Assembly: GCA_016936255.1 (NCBI GenBank)
Contig: JAFGYE010000116.1
Span: 40,007 to 104,006, forward strand
Direction of reading: 5' to 3'
Length of the DNA stretch: 64,000 nt
Source of the DNA: Marinifilaceae bacterium
Lineage (GTDB): Bacteria; Bacteroidota; Bacteroidia; Bacteroidales; Marinifilaceae
This document shows, piece after piece, positions 16,313-25,364 of this stretch. The notes under the pieces are model-generated. The model was not told the DNA's origin. It saw only the letters and a list, made by a program, of their open reading frames with translations, and searched no databases. Each line of letters begins with the position of its first letter. Position 1 is the first letter of the stretch. A program made the position numbers and the translations under genes.

Positions 16313-19300
16313 CTAAAACGCACTCAAAGAAAAGGATATCAGCAAATTCGCAAACATACTGCCCGTTTGATCCTCATATCCGACACGAATTCCCAAATCG
16401 ACAGGAGCCGAAAAGCGAAGCACATGCAAGTCGGTACTTAGCTCAGCGCCAAAGGATGTAAATGCCTCTTTATAACTGAACAGATTCTGATTCAGATCCA
16501 AAACCTTTCCTTTCTGATAGCCATAATCGAAAAAAGCATTCATTTTTACCCGTTTAAAGTAAACCAACGGACCCAAATTCCAATCCGGATAAAACAGAGG
16601 CAATGCATAATCAAATCCTGTCGAGAAAATATCCTCACCATAAATATCCGTCATCCCCCTTGGACTCTTAATCGTATTTGAAAAACGGGAATTGTAGCTG
16701 GATCGGTTTTGATATCCTCCATACAATTTAATGCCATGATGCTTTACAAATCCGGGAAAATACAGATGACTTTCGGCCGACCAGGTTTCTCCCAGACTGG
16801 AATCGCCAAAAGGCGTGTGGCGATAGTTCAATTCCAGTATCTGCGCCCATTGGTACTGCACATCGCGCGGAGCCGTTTTTGCAATGTTATAGGCAAAAAT
16901 CTGATACTGCATAATCTCCTGAGAGAAACTGTTATCACCAAAATCGTACTCGCCTAAGCCCAATGAATTTGCTTGTGTTGTAGCCAAAAGCGTATATTTT
17001 ATATTGGCCAGCTTTGCCAAACTATAGGTTAGCTTAGGAATAATGCGCGTTGAATATTTTCCTCCTGAAAGATCGAACGGCAAACTGATGCTATTCTCCC
17101 ATCCCCACTGCTTTAGTTTGCGATACACTAAGATTGTGTCTTTCTGAGGAGGTGATATTCTATTTGCCTCCATCGGAAACTGTGCTTCCTTATTCCCTAC
17201 AGTTAGTTTCGAATCGAAAATGGGAAACCATCCCCGATAAGACATGTTCACATAAAACTGTCCGTTTTTATAGCCTTGTTCTTTCTTATACCCTACGGTA
17301 GTTAACAAAGTACTCAACTTGTTTTGCGAGGCAACAGATACGCCTATATCAGATTCCTGTTCCAGCCCATCGATAAACAGAGGAGCCCAGGAATGAAAAT
17401 TGAACAGATGGCCCAATTTCGAATAGTTCTTCACCTGAAAACGACCCAAATCTGTTGTGTCGGGAGATAACTTTTCACCCAATTGCTCTGATAGACTTTC
17501 TGCCAATGGAAATACCGCGCAATCGCCCTCCCATTCCTTCCAATTATTGGCTTGGTAATCTGTTTTTACGGGCAAATAGCCATCGGATGTGTAATCGGAA
17601 TAATAAAGTTGATTGCCATTTGCATGAAGATCGCGCGCACCAAACCTCGATGATGTTACCTGATAGATTTTTTTGCTTGATTTATCAAAAGCAAAAACAT
17701 TATCGATACCTGTAAAACCGGCTGTAAAAAAGATATGCTTTGGGGTTACCTCTAACTGGGACATTTCCTGTTTCCCTGAAGAAAACAAGCAGGTTCTGTT
17801 TCTGGAATTTAAATCGAGAGATACCAATTGCTTTCCATCTTTATTCAAAAGAATGTATACAATCGAACTATTCCCATCCCACTTGGGTGATAAAACAAAT
17901 TCATCTTTGCCCATAGGGATCCGTTTGCCGGCCAACTGACTCTCTGTGTTGATAATTACCAGGTAATTATCGCCCAGTTCATCTGTTTCAACTGCTGCAA
18001 TCAGCTTCCCATCCTCCGAAAAAGCAGGTGCAAACAAGCTATTCCTGTGCTTAAACCTGCTTCTTCTTTTCAATTTGGTATCATAAATTACCAAAACACT
18101 TTTATCGGCTTTTTCCCAACGCAAATGGTCTTTTCTTTCTGACCAAATGAGCTTGCCATTCCGATAATCGAAGCCAGTATTAAAATCATACCCGGGAACG
18201 AAAAGTTTCTCTTGTTTCCCTTCTTTACTGATTCTCTCGAAATATGCAGCATCCGCCAAACCCTCTTTCAGTACAATTACTTCGCCCGATTCACTCACAT
18301 GAGGAAATCGCTTGTTGGTATAGATTTCCTCCCGGTTCGCTGCAAATTCAAAATCGGTAAGATTCAATTGTGCATCTTGAACTTTCCACTCCCATTGCAA
18401 TTCCTTCATGGTATCGTAATACAGCATCAGCTTGCCATCGGCCCTGGTATTTTTCTCTTTTACCTGTGCCCAATCGATATCCTCTACCTTTATTCCCTGG
18501 GCAAGAATCTCTTTTTGCTTTTCGGATAAAGAGGCAAATACGGCATCTCTATTTGCATCCATTCCCTGCTTAATTCCATCAGCAAACCTTGTTAATCCCA
18601 AAGGTCTTCGCCCAACCCGACTGAGAGTTTTCTCCCAAAGTTGATCCCCATAATGGGTTCTTGCTTTGCCAACCAAATAATAGCCCAACTTGTAACGATC
18701 GGTGGCATAATCCTGATACGATCCATTGATTGCCTTATCATAGGAATAGTTGCCTTTTTCGATCAATTGAGCACGCAGCTCCTGCTCAAAAAATGGCAAT
18801 CGTCCCCGCCCCGACTCACTTAAGGCTGTTTCGGAACAAACAGCATCACCTTCTAAAAACCATGGAGGTAAATACAGCCCCACCACAACAATGGTAGACT
18901 GCTGACCAAATATATAATTCAAGAAACGAGTAAATCCCTGTTCTATTTTATCCAACTGCAGCACATGCCTGTATTCATGAGTAGTTACATGATCGATCCA
19001 AACCTGAGCATCATTATCGGGCGCAGAGGTATTGTACAATTCCATTCGCTTCGGTGCCCAGGCAACCATCCCATTAGTTGTGGCACTTTGGGTATGCACA
19101 ACAACCGAAAACTTTTTAGCTTGATGTTGGAGATCCTTTCCACCCTTTAAAAGTAAATCCTGAAAAACAGCAGCCATATATCTGGCCTTTTCTTCGTAAG
19201 CTTCAGGAAATATAATTTGAAATTCGTTCGTATTAATTTGTTTCCATCTTATGGAGGCAGGGTCTTGGCCGGTACTAAAATATTGTCCTCTGGCAAGGCT

Positions 19301-19354
19301 GCAGGTTGTTATCAAAAAGAAAAAAACAAAACATATTCTAACAAATTTCATCAT
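16313..19354 (-). CDS. giant secreted protein: HExxH peptidase + TolB-like propeller + outer-membrane barrel
   Basis: 1013 residues with a signal peptide (ending ARGQYF). Residues about 30-270 look like a gluzincin peptidase: HEYRH at 126-130 in THEYRHVLQ and the third-ligand motif WFLEGDAVCSE (E168). Residues about 340-640 contain repeated blade-like segments (SEDGKLIAAVE, LSPKWDGNSSIVY) typical of WD40/TolB beta-propellers. The C-terminal about 330 residues alternate aromatic and polar residues and end in LLISFSLSAF, consistent with an outer-membrane beta-barrel with C-terminal Phe. The substrate is unknown. Confidence 0.8.
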   Translation of the reverse strand: MMKFVRICFVFFFLITTCSLARGQYFSTGQDPASIRWKQINTNEFQIIFPEAYEEKARYMAAVFQDLLLKGGKDLQHQAKKFSVVVHTQSATTNGMVAWAPKRMELYNTSAPDNDAQVWIDHVTTHEYRHVLQLDKIEQGFTRFLNYIFGQQSTIVVVGLYLPPWFLEGDAVCSETALSESGRGRLPFFEQELRAQLIEKGNYSYDKAINGSYQDYATDRYKLGYYLVGKARTHYGDQLWEKTLSRVGRRPLGLTRFADGIKQGMDANRDAVFASLSEKQKEILAQGIKVEDIDWAQVKEKNTRADGKLMLYYDTMKELQWEWKVQDAQLNLTDFEFAANREEIYTNKRFPHVSESGEVIVLKEGLADAAYFERISKEGKQEKLFVPGYDFNTGFDYRNGKLIWSERKDHLRWEKADKSVLVIYDTKLKRRSRFKHRNSLFAPAFSEDGKLIAAVETDELGDNYLVIINTESQLAGKRIPMGKDEFVLSPKWDGNSSIVYILLNKDGKQLVSLDLNSRNRTCLFSSGKQEMSQLEVTPKHIFFTAGFTGIDNVFAFDKSSKKIYQVTSSRFGARDLHANGNQLYYSDYTSDGYLPVKTDYQANNWKEWEGDCAVFPLAESLSEQLGEKLSPDTTDLGRFQVKNYSKLGHLFNFHSWAPLFIDGLEQESDIGVSVASQNKLSTLLTTVGYKKEQGYKNGQFYVNMSYRGWFPIFDSKLTVGNKEAQFPMEANRISPPQKDTILVYRKLKQWGWENSISLPFDLSGGKYSTRIIPKLTYSLAKLANIKYTLLATTQANSLGLGEYDFGDNSFSQEIMQYQIFAYNIAKTAPRDVQYQWAQILELNYRHTPFGDSSLGETWSAESHLYFPGFVKHHGIKLYGGYQNRSSYNSRFSNTIKSPRGMTDIYGEDIFSTGFDYALPLFYPDWNLGPLVYFKRVKMNAFFDYGYQKGKVLDLNQNLFSYKEAFTSFGAELSTDLHVLRFSAPVDLGIRVGYEDQTGSMFANLLISFSLSAF

Positions 19355-19562
19355 ATCAAAAGAGTAATATTCTTGCTTGTACGTTTAAAACAGTATCGGG
19401 AAAATTTATAATATTGATATATCGGAACAAAACCTCATATACAGAGAACAACAATTAAACTAAATGCCATCAAAACAGCACACGTAAGCTCGCAATTCCG
19501 AATAAATATTAATTTTATAAGCCACTAAAAATACTTATTTTTAATTGAATATAAACTTCCCT

Positions 19563-20420
19563 ATGAATATCAATCAATATAAAATATCGAAAAATATAAG
19601 CTTAGCCAAGACAGACACTTTGAAAGAAATTGAAGATGCGAAAGAAAAACTAAAACACATCCGCAGAAAAATCAGCGAATTGCAGGATATAATGTATGCC
19701 CATGGCAAATACAATATGCTTATTTGTCTGCAAGGTATGGACACATCGGGAAAGGATAGTTTGGTTAGAGAAGTATTTAAAGATGTAAACGCAAGAGGTG
19801 TTGTGGTACATAGCTTTAAAACTCCTACTTCAGCTGAATTAAAACATGATTTTTTGTGGCGGCATTACATGGCACTGCCGCAAAGGGGCAAGATTTGCGT
19901 TTTTAACCGTACCCATTACGAAAATGTTTTGGTTACCAGGGTGCACCCGGAATATATTTTGGGTGAAAACATTCCTTCAGTAACCGGTCTCGACGATTTG
20001 AACGATGCCTTTTATCACAATCGCATGGAACGGATTGTAAATTTTGAAGAGCACATTGCCGAAAGTGGAACTATCATATTAAAATTCTTTTTACATCTCT
20101 CCAAAGAGGAACAGAAAAAGAGATTGTTTCGAAGACTTAGCCGCAAAGAAAAAAACTGGAAGTTTTCAAAAGATGATTTGAAGGAACGAAAGTCGTGGAG
20201 TTCATATCAGGAATGTTACGAAGATGCTATTAATCGTACATCAAAAGATTGTGCTCCCTGGTATGTTGTTCCTGCAGACGACAAGGCAACCGCCAGGTTG
20301 ATTGTTGCTGAAACGATACTTCAAAGCCTGCAATCGTTCAAAGACATGGTAGAACCAAGTCTCGACGAGGAAACTTTATCGCATGTAGATGAATTTAAAA
20401 GGCAACTTGAAAATGATTAA
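19563..20420 (+). CDS. polyphosphate kinase 2 family phosphotransferase
   Basis: 285 residues from ATG 19563; a TTG 18 bp upstream is also in frame. Walker A-like GMDTSGKDSLV (about 57-67), the second conserved block FNRTHYENVLVTRVHP (lid/Walker B area) and the RRLSRKEKNWKFS region are typical of PPK2 enzymes, which transfer phosphate between polyphosphate and nucleoside mono- or diphosphates. The subclass (ADP or AMP phosphorylation) is not decided here. The stop overlaps the start of a small membrane protein gene, so they are probably translationally coupled. Confidence 0.93.
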   Translation: MNINQYKISKNISLAKTDTLKEIEDAKEKLKHIRRKISELQDIMYAHGKYNMLICLQGMDTSGKDSLVREVFKDVNARGVVVHSFKTPTSAELKHDFLWRHYMALPQRGKICVFNRTHYENVLVTRVHPEYILGENIPSVTGLDDLNDAFYHNRMERIVNFEEHIAESGTIILKFFLHLSKEEQKKRLFRRLSRKEKNWKFSKDDLKERKSWSSYQECYEDAINRTSKDCAPWYVVPADDKATARLIVAETILQSLQSFKDMVEPSLDEETLSHVDEFKRQLEND

Positions 20421-20613
20421 TGAAGCGAAGCAAGAAGCATTCCCGTTTTTTTTGACTTCAAAAGATACTCTAAATACGGAAATATCGCTGTTGCAGAAAT
20501 TAGTAAAACACACGAATCAGGATAAATCTTCTTTTATCTTGATTTTCTGTGCTTGCCTCCTACTTATTGCAGTCATTTTTTTTTGCAGTAAACAGATTGG
20601 ATCAGAAGCCTAA
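20413..20613 (+). CDS. small single-pass membrane protein
   Basis: 66 residues from ATG 20413, which overlaps the PPK2 stop; a start 24 bp further upstream is possible. It has a soluble N-terminal 35 residues and one membrane helix (FILIFCACLLLIAVIFFC), then a short tail. No family is recognised. Overlap with ppk2 suggests co-expression, and a role in polyphosphate metabolism is only a guess. Confidence 0.55.
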   Translation: MINEAKQEAFPFFLTSKDTLNTEISLLQKLVKHTNQDKSSFILIFCACLLLIAVIFFCSKQIGSEA

Positions 20614-20696
20614 TTTGATTTGCAAAATTCAATTTCTATGCAGACCTTTGCCTTCCTAAATATGCAAAACAATCAGGTTGTTGCAAACACAAAATT

Positions 20697-21476
20697 ATGA
20701 GTGAAATAATTATTAAAACTCCGGAGCAAATTGAAGGAATTCGAAAAAGTGCTCAATTGGCCGGAAATACTCTAAAATACATTAGCGATTTCGTTAAAGA
20801 AGGAGTTAGCACAGAATACTTAAATCAATTAATTGAAGAATACATTCGAAATAATGGTGCAATACCTGCGCCTTTAAATTATCATGGTTTTCCAAAATCA
20901 TGTTGTATTTCTTTAAATAATGTGATCTGCCACGGTATTCCGGATGAAAAAACCATTCTTAAAAATGGTGATATTTTAAATATTGATGTAACGACAATTT
21001 TAGATGGTTACTATGGCGATACAAGCTCCATGTTTACTATTGGTGAAATTTCGGAACAAGCGGCAAAACTGGTTGAAGATACCGAGCATGCTTTGTATTT
21101 AGGAATTGAGCAAGTAAAACCTGGCAACTACTTTGGCAATATCGGCTTTATGATTGGGCGCTTTGCCAAAGGAAAAAAATACAGCGTTGTTTACGAATTT
21201 TGCGGTCATGGTGTTGGCATCGACTTTCACGAAGCGCCTCAGGTTGAACATATAGCGCCTAAAAATTCAGGGCCAAAAATGAAAGCAGGTATGATTTTCA
21301 CCATTGAGCCAATGATTAATTTGGGGAAACCAAGAGCTATTGTTGATGAAAGAGATGGCTGGACAGCCCGTACGATTGATAAGAAGTTATCGGCTCAATT
21401 TGAACATACTGTTTTAGTAACTGAAGATGGATTTGAAATTCTTTCGGATGTAGGTGAATACGATATTTTTAAGTAG
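20697..21476 (+). CDS. map: methionine aminopeptidase, type I
   Basis: 259 residues, standard length for type Ia MetAP without an N-terminal zinc-finger extension. Metal ligands are visible in LNIDVTTILDGYYGDTSS (two Asp), GHGVGIDFHE (His), FTIEPMI (Glu) and FEHTVLV (second Glu). It removes N-terminal Met from nascent proteins in the cytosol. It stands alone here with a terminator about 40 bp after the stop. Confidence 0.96.
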   Translation: MSEIIIKTPEQIEGIRKSAQLAGNTLKYISDFVKEGVSTEYLNQLIEEYIRNNGAIPAPLNYHGFPKSCCISLNNVICHGIPDEKTILKNGDILNIDVTTILDGYYGDTSSMFTIGEISEQAAKLVEDTEHALYLGIEQVKPGNYFGNIGFMIGRFAKGKKYSVVYEFCGHGVGIDFHEAPQVEHIAPKNSGPKMKAGMIFTIEPMINLGKPRAIVDERDGWTARTIDKKLSAQFEHTVLVTEDGFEILSDVGEYDIFK

Positions 21477-21513
21477 ATATCTGTAAAAGCTTACTTCCTG
21501 ATAAATATCAAAA

Positions 21514-21546
21514 GAAACCGTTTCAAAATCAATTTTGGAACGGTTC
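21514..21546 (+). terminator. map terminator
   Basis: GAACCGTTTCAAAAT-type inverted repeat (one mismatch) around TC, followed by CTTTTTTGC. Confidence 0.85.
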
Positions 21547-21608
21547 TTTTTTGCTTTTTAAAACGTCGATTTAATTGTAATTTCGAGACGTTAATTGATA
21601 TCAGAAAA

Positions 21609-21710
21609 ATGAAACGTCCGTAAGTAAATAATTATCAACTCACAATGGGGGTAATTGTTTGCAAACGGTAAGTTCCATGTGACAAATAAAAATCAAATTA
21701 TAAACACATG
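21609..21710 (+). repeat. 5'-UTR element, copy 3
   Basis: Plus strand: ATGAAACGTCCGTAAG, CACAATGGGGGTAATTG, AACGGTAAGTTCCATGTGAC, then the tail AAATTATAAACACATGAAA that contains the start codon of the cytidylyltransferase. CCGT (21618-21621) pairs with ACGG (21665-21668), a compensatory change relative to CCAT/ATGG in copies 1 and 2. Confidence 0.75.
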
Positions 21711-22406
21711 AAAAATGCAGCTGTTATATTGGCCGGAGGAAGCGGAAAACGTATGGGAGGATCATTACCTAAACAATTCCTGATTCTTGGAGAGAAACCA
21801 ATCATTCAGCACTCAATCGAAGCGTTTGAAAATCACCCGGATATCGATGAAATATGCATCATTATGCAGGCTGATTTTATTCATGAAGTTGAATGCATTG
21901 TAAAAGAGAATAACTTCAATAAAGTGAAGCACATTTTGCCTGGAGGCAAAGAAAGAAGTGATTCAAGTCTCGCTGCTATTCATGCATATCAAGAAGAACA
22001 AAATATCAACTTAATCTTTCATGATGCTGTACGCCCCTTTGTTTCAAGTGAAATTATTTCTAATGTAATTCGAGAACTTAATGCTGGAAAATCAGTTGCT
22101 GTTGCCATAACAACTGTTGATACCATTTTTGAAGTTGACGAGAAAAACAAAATTATTTCTGTTCCGCAAAGAAGTTTTTTAAGAAGAGCACAAACGCCTC
22201 AGGCCTTCCCTTACCATACAATTAAATCAGCTTATGAAATTGCTTTAAAAGATCCTGATTTTGTGGCAACAGATGATTGTGGTGTTGTATTGAAATATCT
22301 ACCAACAGAAGCCATCTACATTGTTGAAGGTGATGAATCCAACATCAAAATTACTTTTGAAGGAGATTTAGTGTTGGGGGAAGAAATCCTAAAATCCATA
22401 AAATAA
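21708..22406 (+). CDS. IspD/TarI-family cytidylyltransferase, probably D-ribitol-5-phosphate type
   Basis: 232 residues, a nucleotidyltransferase with AGGSGKRMGGSLPKQFL (CTP loop), GGKERSDSSLAAIHA, HDAVRPFV, VDTIFEVD, RRAQTPQAF and TDDCGVV. The GGKERSDS and VDTI blocks recall the N-terminal domain of Haemophilus Bcs1 and TarI (CDP-ribitol synthesis) rather than classical IspD. The adjacent TagD-like gene and SDR support a polyol-phosphate role. A housekeeping IspD function in the MEP pathway is the alternative. It is preceded by copy 3 of the 5'-UTR element. Confidence 0.72.
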   Translation: MKNAAVILAGGSGKRMGGSLPKQFLILGEKPIIQHSIEAFENHPDIDEICIIMQADFIHEVECIVKENNFNKVKHILPGGKERSDSSLAAIHAYQEEQNINLIFHDAVRPFVSSEIISNVIRELNAGKSVAVAITTVDTIFEVDEKNKIISVPQRSFLRRAQTPQAFPYHTIKSAYEIALKDPDFVATDDCGVVLKYLPTEAIYIVEGDESNIKITFEGDLVLGEEILKSIK

Positions 22407-22589
22407 TCTTCACTAAACTTCCATTTCATTTAATAATATGTCAGTCTGCTTGACATATTCTTTATTAATCTATTCTAGAAAAAATATCCGCAAAAAATAA
22501 GCTATTTTTAAAATTTACTTAAAAAACAACAATTATAAATCAATCTTTTGATATCAGTATTATTAGATAGATGCACTAAACTAAAACAC

Positions 22590-23060
22590 ATGAATAAAGA
22601 ACGAATTATCGTATATACCTCAGGGACATTCGACATGTTTCACAGTAATCATCTAAAAATGGTTAACTATGCCAAAGCATTAGGTGATATATTGATTGTT
22701 GGTGTCAGTACTGACGAGCTAGTTAGTTCTTATAAAGCACCTCCAATTGTTCCCTTTGAAGAAAGATTAGCGATTATTGAAGGTATGAAAGCTCCGGATA
22801 TGGTTATTCCACAAAGATCACTTGACCATACTGAAATAGTAAAGAAACTTCATATTGACATTTTCGTGGTTGGTGACGACTGGACTGGCAAGTACGATTA
22901 TCTTGAAGACCAAGGAGTAAAAGTTTTTTATTTCCCATATGGTGCGGGAACGAGCAGTACCGTGCTTAAGAAAAAAATATATGACAGCTATTCTGAAATT
23001 AAAAAGAGAATTGATAATCATGGAAATCCTGACATCATAAAAAACTCAAATAACAAGTAG
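22590..23060 (+). CDS. glycerol-3-phosphate cytidylyltransferase-like (TagD family)
   Basis: 156 residues from ATG 22590; the frame is open further upstream but MNKERIIVYTSGTFDMF is the natural start. The nucleotidyltransferase motifs are GTFDMFHSNH (instead of HxGH, with Gly replaced by Asn), GDDWTGKYDYLED and GTSSTVLKKKI (ISTT-like). The family makes CDP-glycerol from CTP and glycerol 3-phosphate for teichoic-acid-type polymers. The SDR start codon follows its stop immediately, so it is an operon with tight coupling. The HSNH variant may alter specificity. Confidence 0.8.
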   Translation: MNKERIIVYTSGTFDMFHSNHLKMVNYAKALGDILIVGVSTDELVSSYKAPPIVPFEERLAIIEGMKAPDMVIPQRSLDHTEIVKKLHIDIFVVGDDWTGKYDYLEDQGVKVFYFPYGAGTSSTVLKKKIYDSYSEIKKRIDNHGNPDIIKNSNNK

Positions 23061-23786
23061 ATGAAATACGCATTCGTGACTGGTTCTACTAAAGGAATTG
23101 GGAAAGCAATTGGCATTAAATTATTACAGAAAGGATATTTTGTAGTTTTTAATTACTATAAATCTGAAAATGGTGCAGAACTTTTAGAAGCCGAAATCGA
23201 TGTTCAATATTCCGATTATTATGCGATCCTTAAAGCTGATTTATCTGATTTAAATCAGGTTGAAACAGTTGTGACTAAATTGAAACAACTTCTTCCTAAA
23301 ATTGATTTGCTTGTTTTTAATGCAGGTTTAACAGACAGAAATTCTTTCGGTGAAATAAAACAAAAAGATTGGCTTACCGTATTCAATGCTAATGTAAATG
23401 TTCCCTTTTTCTTAATGCAAGAACTATTACCAAGCATTACCAAAGGAGGAAATATTATTTTTATAGGTTCCATGTTAGGCAATATCCCTCATTCAGTTTC
23501 TGTGTCTTATGGAGTTACTAAAAGTGCAATTCATTCTTTGGTTAAAAATATGGTAAAATTTCTTTCAAAAGATAAAATTACAATAAATGCAATTGCTCCA
23601 GGTTTTGTAGATACTGATTGGCAAAAAGAAAAACCAGATTGGCTTCGGGAAAAAATAACTAAAAAGATTGCATTGGAAAGATTTGGACGAACCGAAGAAA
23701 TTGCACTATTATGTTATCAAATCACACAAAATAAATACTTAACCGGTCAGGTCATTCAACTTGATGGAGGATACAACTGTGAATAA
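23061..23786 (+). CDS. short-chain dehydrogenase/reductase (FabG-like)
   Basis: 241 residues, a classical SDR: NAD(P) motif TGSTKGIGKA (8-17), NAG at about 90, catalytic Ser in FIGSMLG, YxxxK as YGVTK, and the C-terminal GQVIQLDGGYN. It resembles 3-oxoacyl-ACP reductases. However, directly after a TagD-like gene and near a TarI/Bcs1-like gene, it could reduce a pentulose or polyol phosphate precursor, as the Bcs1 C-terminal domain does; this is inference from context. It ends in a strong terminator. Confidence 0.85.
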   Translation: MKYAFVTGSTKGIGKAIGIKLLQKGYFVVFNYYKSENGAELLEAEIDVQYSDYYAILKADLSDLNQVETVVTKLKQLLPKIDLLVFNAGLTDRNSFGEIKQKDWLTVFNANVNVPFFLMQELLPSITKGGNIIFIGSMLGNIPHSVSVSYGVTKSAIHSLVKNMVKFLSKDKITINAIAPGFVDTDWQKEKPDWLREKITKKIALERFGRTEEIALLCYQITQNKYLTGQVIQLDGGYNCE

Positions 23787-23809
23787 AAAGAGCACTATGT
23801 GCTCTTTTT
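23785..23809. terminator. bidirectional terminator
   Basis: AAAAAGAGCAC TAT GTGCTCTTTTT perfect hairpin between convergent genes. Confidence 0.85.
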
Positions 23810-23828
23810 ATTGTTGCCTTTCTCAAGA

Positions 23829-24932
23829 TTAATTCTGATTCAATGAATAATTTTTCACTAACAGATCAACCATCCGAACTGATACCTTTCCGTCAACAGG
23901 ACCAATGATCTCCTTTGTATATTCTTTTCGTTTCTCATTATTTACTTCCGGATTTTTCAATCCTTCTTCAACTGCCGTTCTTAATTTCTTATAACTCCAA
24001 ACATTCTCACCAATATCTCTGAAACGATTCATTGCATTTTCCATGCGTTTATTAAACTTGTATCTTCCAAAAAGTCGGTATGAAAGACGTAAGTGAATAA
24101 AACGATTACAAATTACTGGTTTATCAAGTGCAGCAAATTCAAAAACAACCGATGACTCATCAGAAATTAACAAGTCTGCGACTGCAAAAAAAGGTGCGAT
24201 ATTGTAATCTTCAAAACCCGCAAAATATACATTATTATATTTGAGCCACTTCTCAAATTTTTCACGTTGAGCTTTGTACCTTTTGCGCAAATAACTAAAA
24301 TAATGTGGCTTAATAATGATATTAAATTCTTCAAAATCAGCAGGAAATTTCTCTGACATTTTCTCTATTGAACTTGGATAAAATGTAGGTGCATACAATA
24401 ATGTTTGTTTCTTAGGATCCAAACCCATTTTAGAAAGCAATTCCGTCTTATCTTCTTCAGTATATCTAAACACATCATCAAGTTTTGAAAACCCAACATT
24501 TTCCCAGATTACTTTTTCATTTGGAAACAGCTCATTCAATCTTCGCAGACGAAAATCTCCCTCAACAAAACGAATGTTGTATCTGTTTTTCTCTTCGGTA
24601 AATGCACTCACTTTGGTTCCAATTCCGTGAATTATCAATGCATTTTGCCTATGTGGTATTTTTGTTTCAGGATATTGATCTCCTCCACAAATTAAATATT
24701 CTACATTTGCATTATCCAATCCATCCTCACCTATTTGGAAAGGTAGAGCCTCTTTTTCGCAAACATTTCGAATAATTTGATTTTGATCAAAAATATCACG
24801 TTTGCCACTTTCTTTGATTACAAACAGATAGCTTAATCCTCGTTTTTCTAATTCTCTGGCAACGGGCAAATATTGTGGAATATAGTAAAGGTGTTCTGTA
24901 TAAAAAACAACAAAATATTCAGTCGAACTCAT
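23829..24932 (-). CDS. CDP-glycerol glycerophosphotransferase family protein (TagB/TagF-like)
   Basis: 367 residues from ATG 24932 (MSSTEYFVVFYTEHLYYIPQ); in-frame starts up to 25004 add only a low-complexity extension. The GT-B-like fold of the Glyphos_transf family shows TLLYAPTFYPSS, NIIIKPHYFSY and ADLLISDESSVVFEFAALDKPVI, the last being the conserved D-x-S-S nucleotide/phosphate site. It should transfer glycerol phosphate or another polyol phosphate from its CDP form onto a glycan at the cytoplasmic membrane face. It sits opposite the CDP-polyol synthesis genes. Confidence 0.85.
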   Translation of the reverse strand: MSSTEYFVVFYTEHLYYIPQYLPVARELEKRGLSYLFVIKESGKRDIFDQNQIIRNVCEKEALPFQIGEDGLDNANVEYLICGGDQYPETKIPHRQNALIIHGIGTKVSAFTEEKNRYNIRFVEGDFRLRRLNELFPNEKVIWENVGFSKLDDVFRYTEEDKTELLSKMGLDPKKQTLLYAPTFYPSSIEKMSEKFPADFEEFNIIIKPHYFSYLRKRYKAQREKFEKWLKYNNVYFAGFEDYNIAPFFAVADLLISDESSVVFEFAALDKPVICNRFIHLRLSYRLFGRYKFNKRMENAMNRFRDIGENVWSYKKLRTAVEEGLKNPEVNNEKRKEYTKEIIGPVDGKVSVRMVDLLVKNYSLNQN

Positions 24933-25364
24933 ATAATAAAAAGTTAATCGTAGTAGTCTCAATCTTTGAGTTTGAGACATTTTCCAAAAATCAAACCAAT
25001 CCAAAAATAGAAATCATTACATCAATTTAATGATGCTTTAACTTTTTATTAATACGATAAAAAAAATGCTTGTAAGCAGATTAACATATAATAAAACAAA
25101 CCAAATCCGGCTATTTTCATAACCCTTACAAGCAGACAAAACAACAATGACGGAAATATCTAATCACCATACAATTTAGCAAAAACACAATAAACAAAGC
25201 CACTTTACATTGCTGATTAAACATGAATACAAACTTGATTACATAAACCTATTAAGATTCATTATATATAATAAATCTATCCAAGAAAGATAAATACGGG
25301 CAAACAAGGACTATTTATTTCAAGAAACCTGATCACGTAAGAAAAGTAAAACATATTAAATGCT
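24933..25364. other. AT-rich intergenic stretch, no gene seen
   Basis: About 430 bp of low-GC sequence without coding frames or strong hairpins. It may be left over from deletion within the polysaccharide locus, as the next gene upstream is decayed. Confidence 0.55.
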
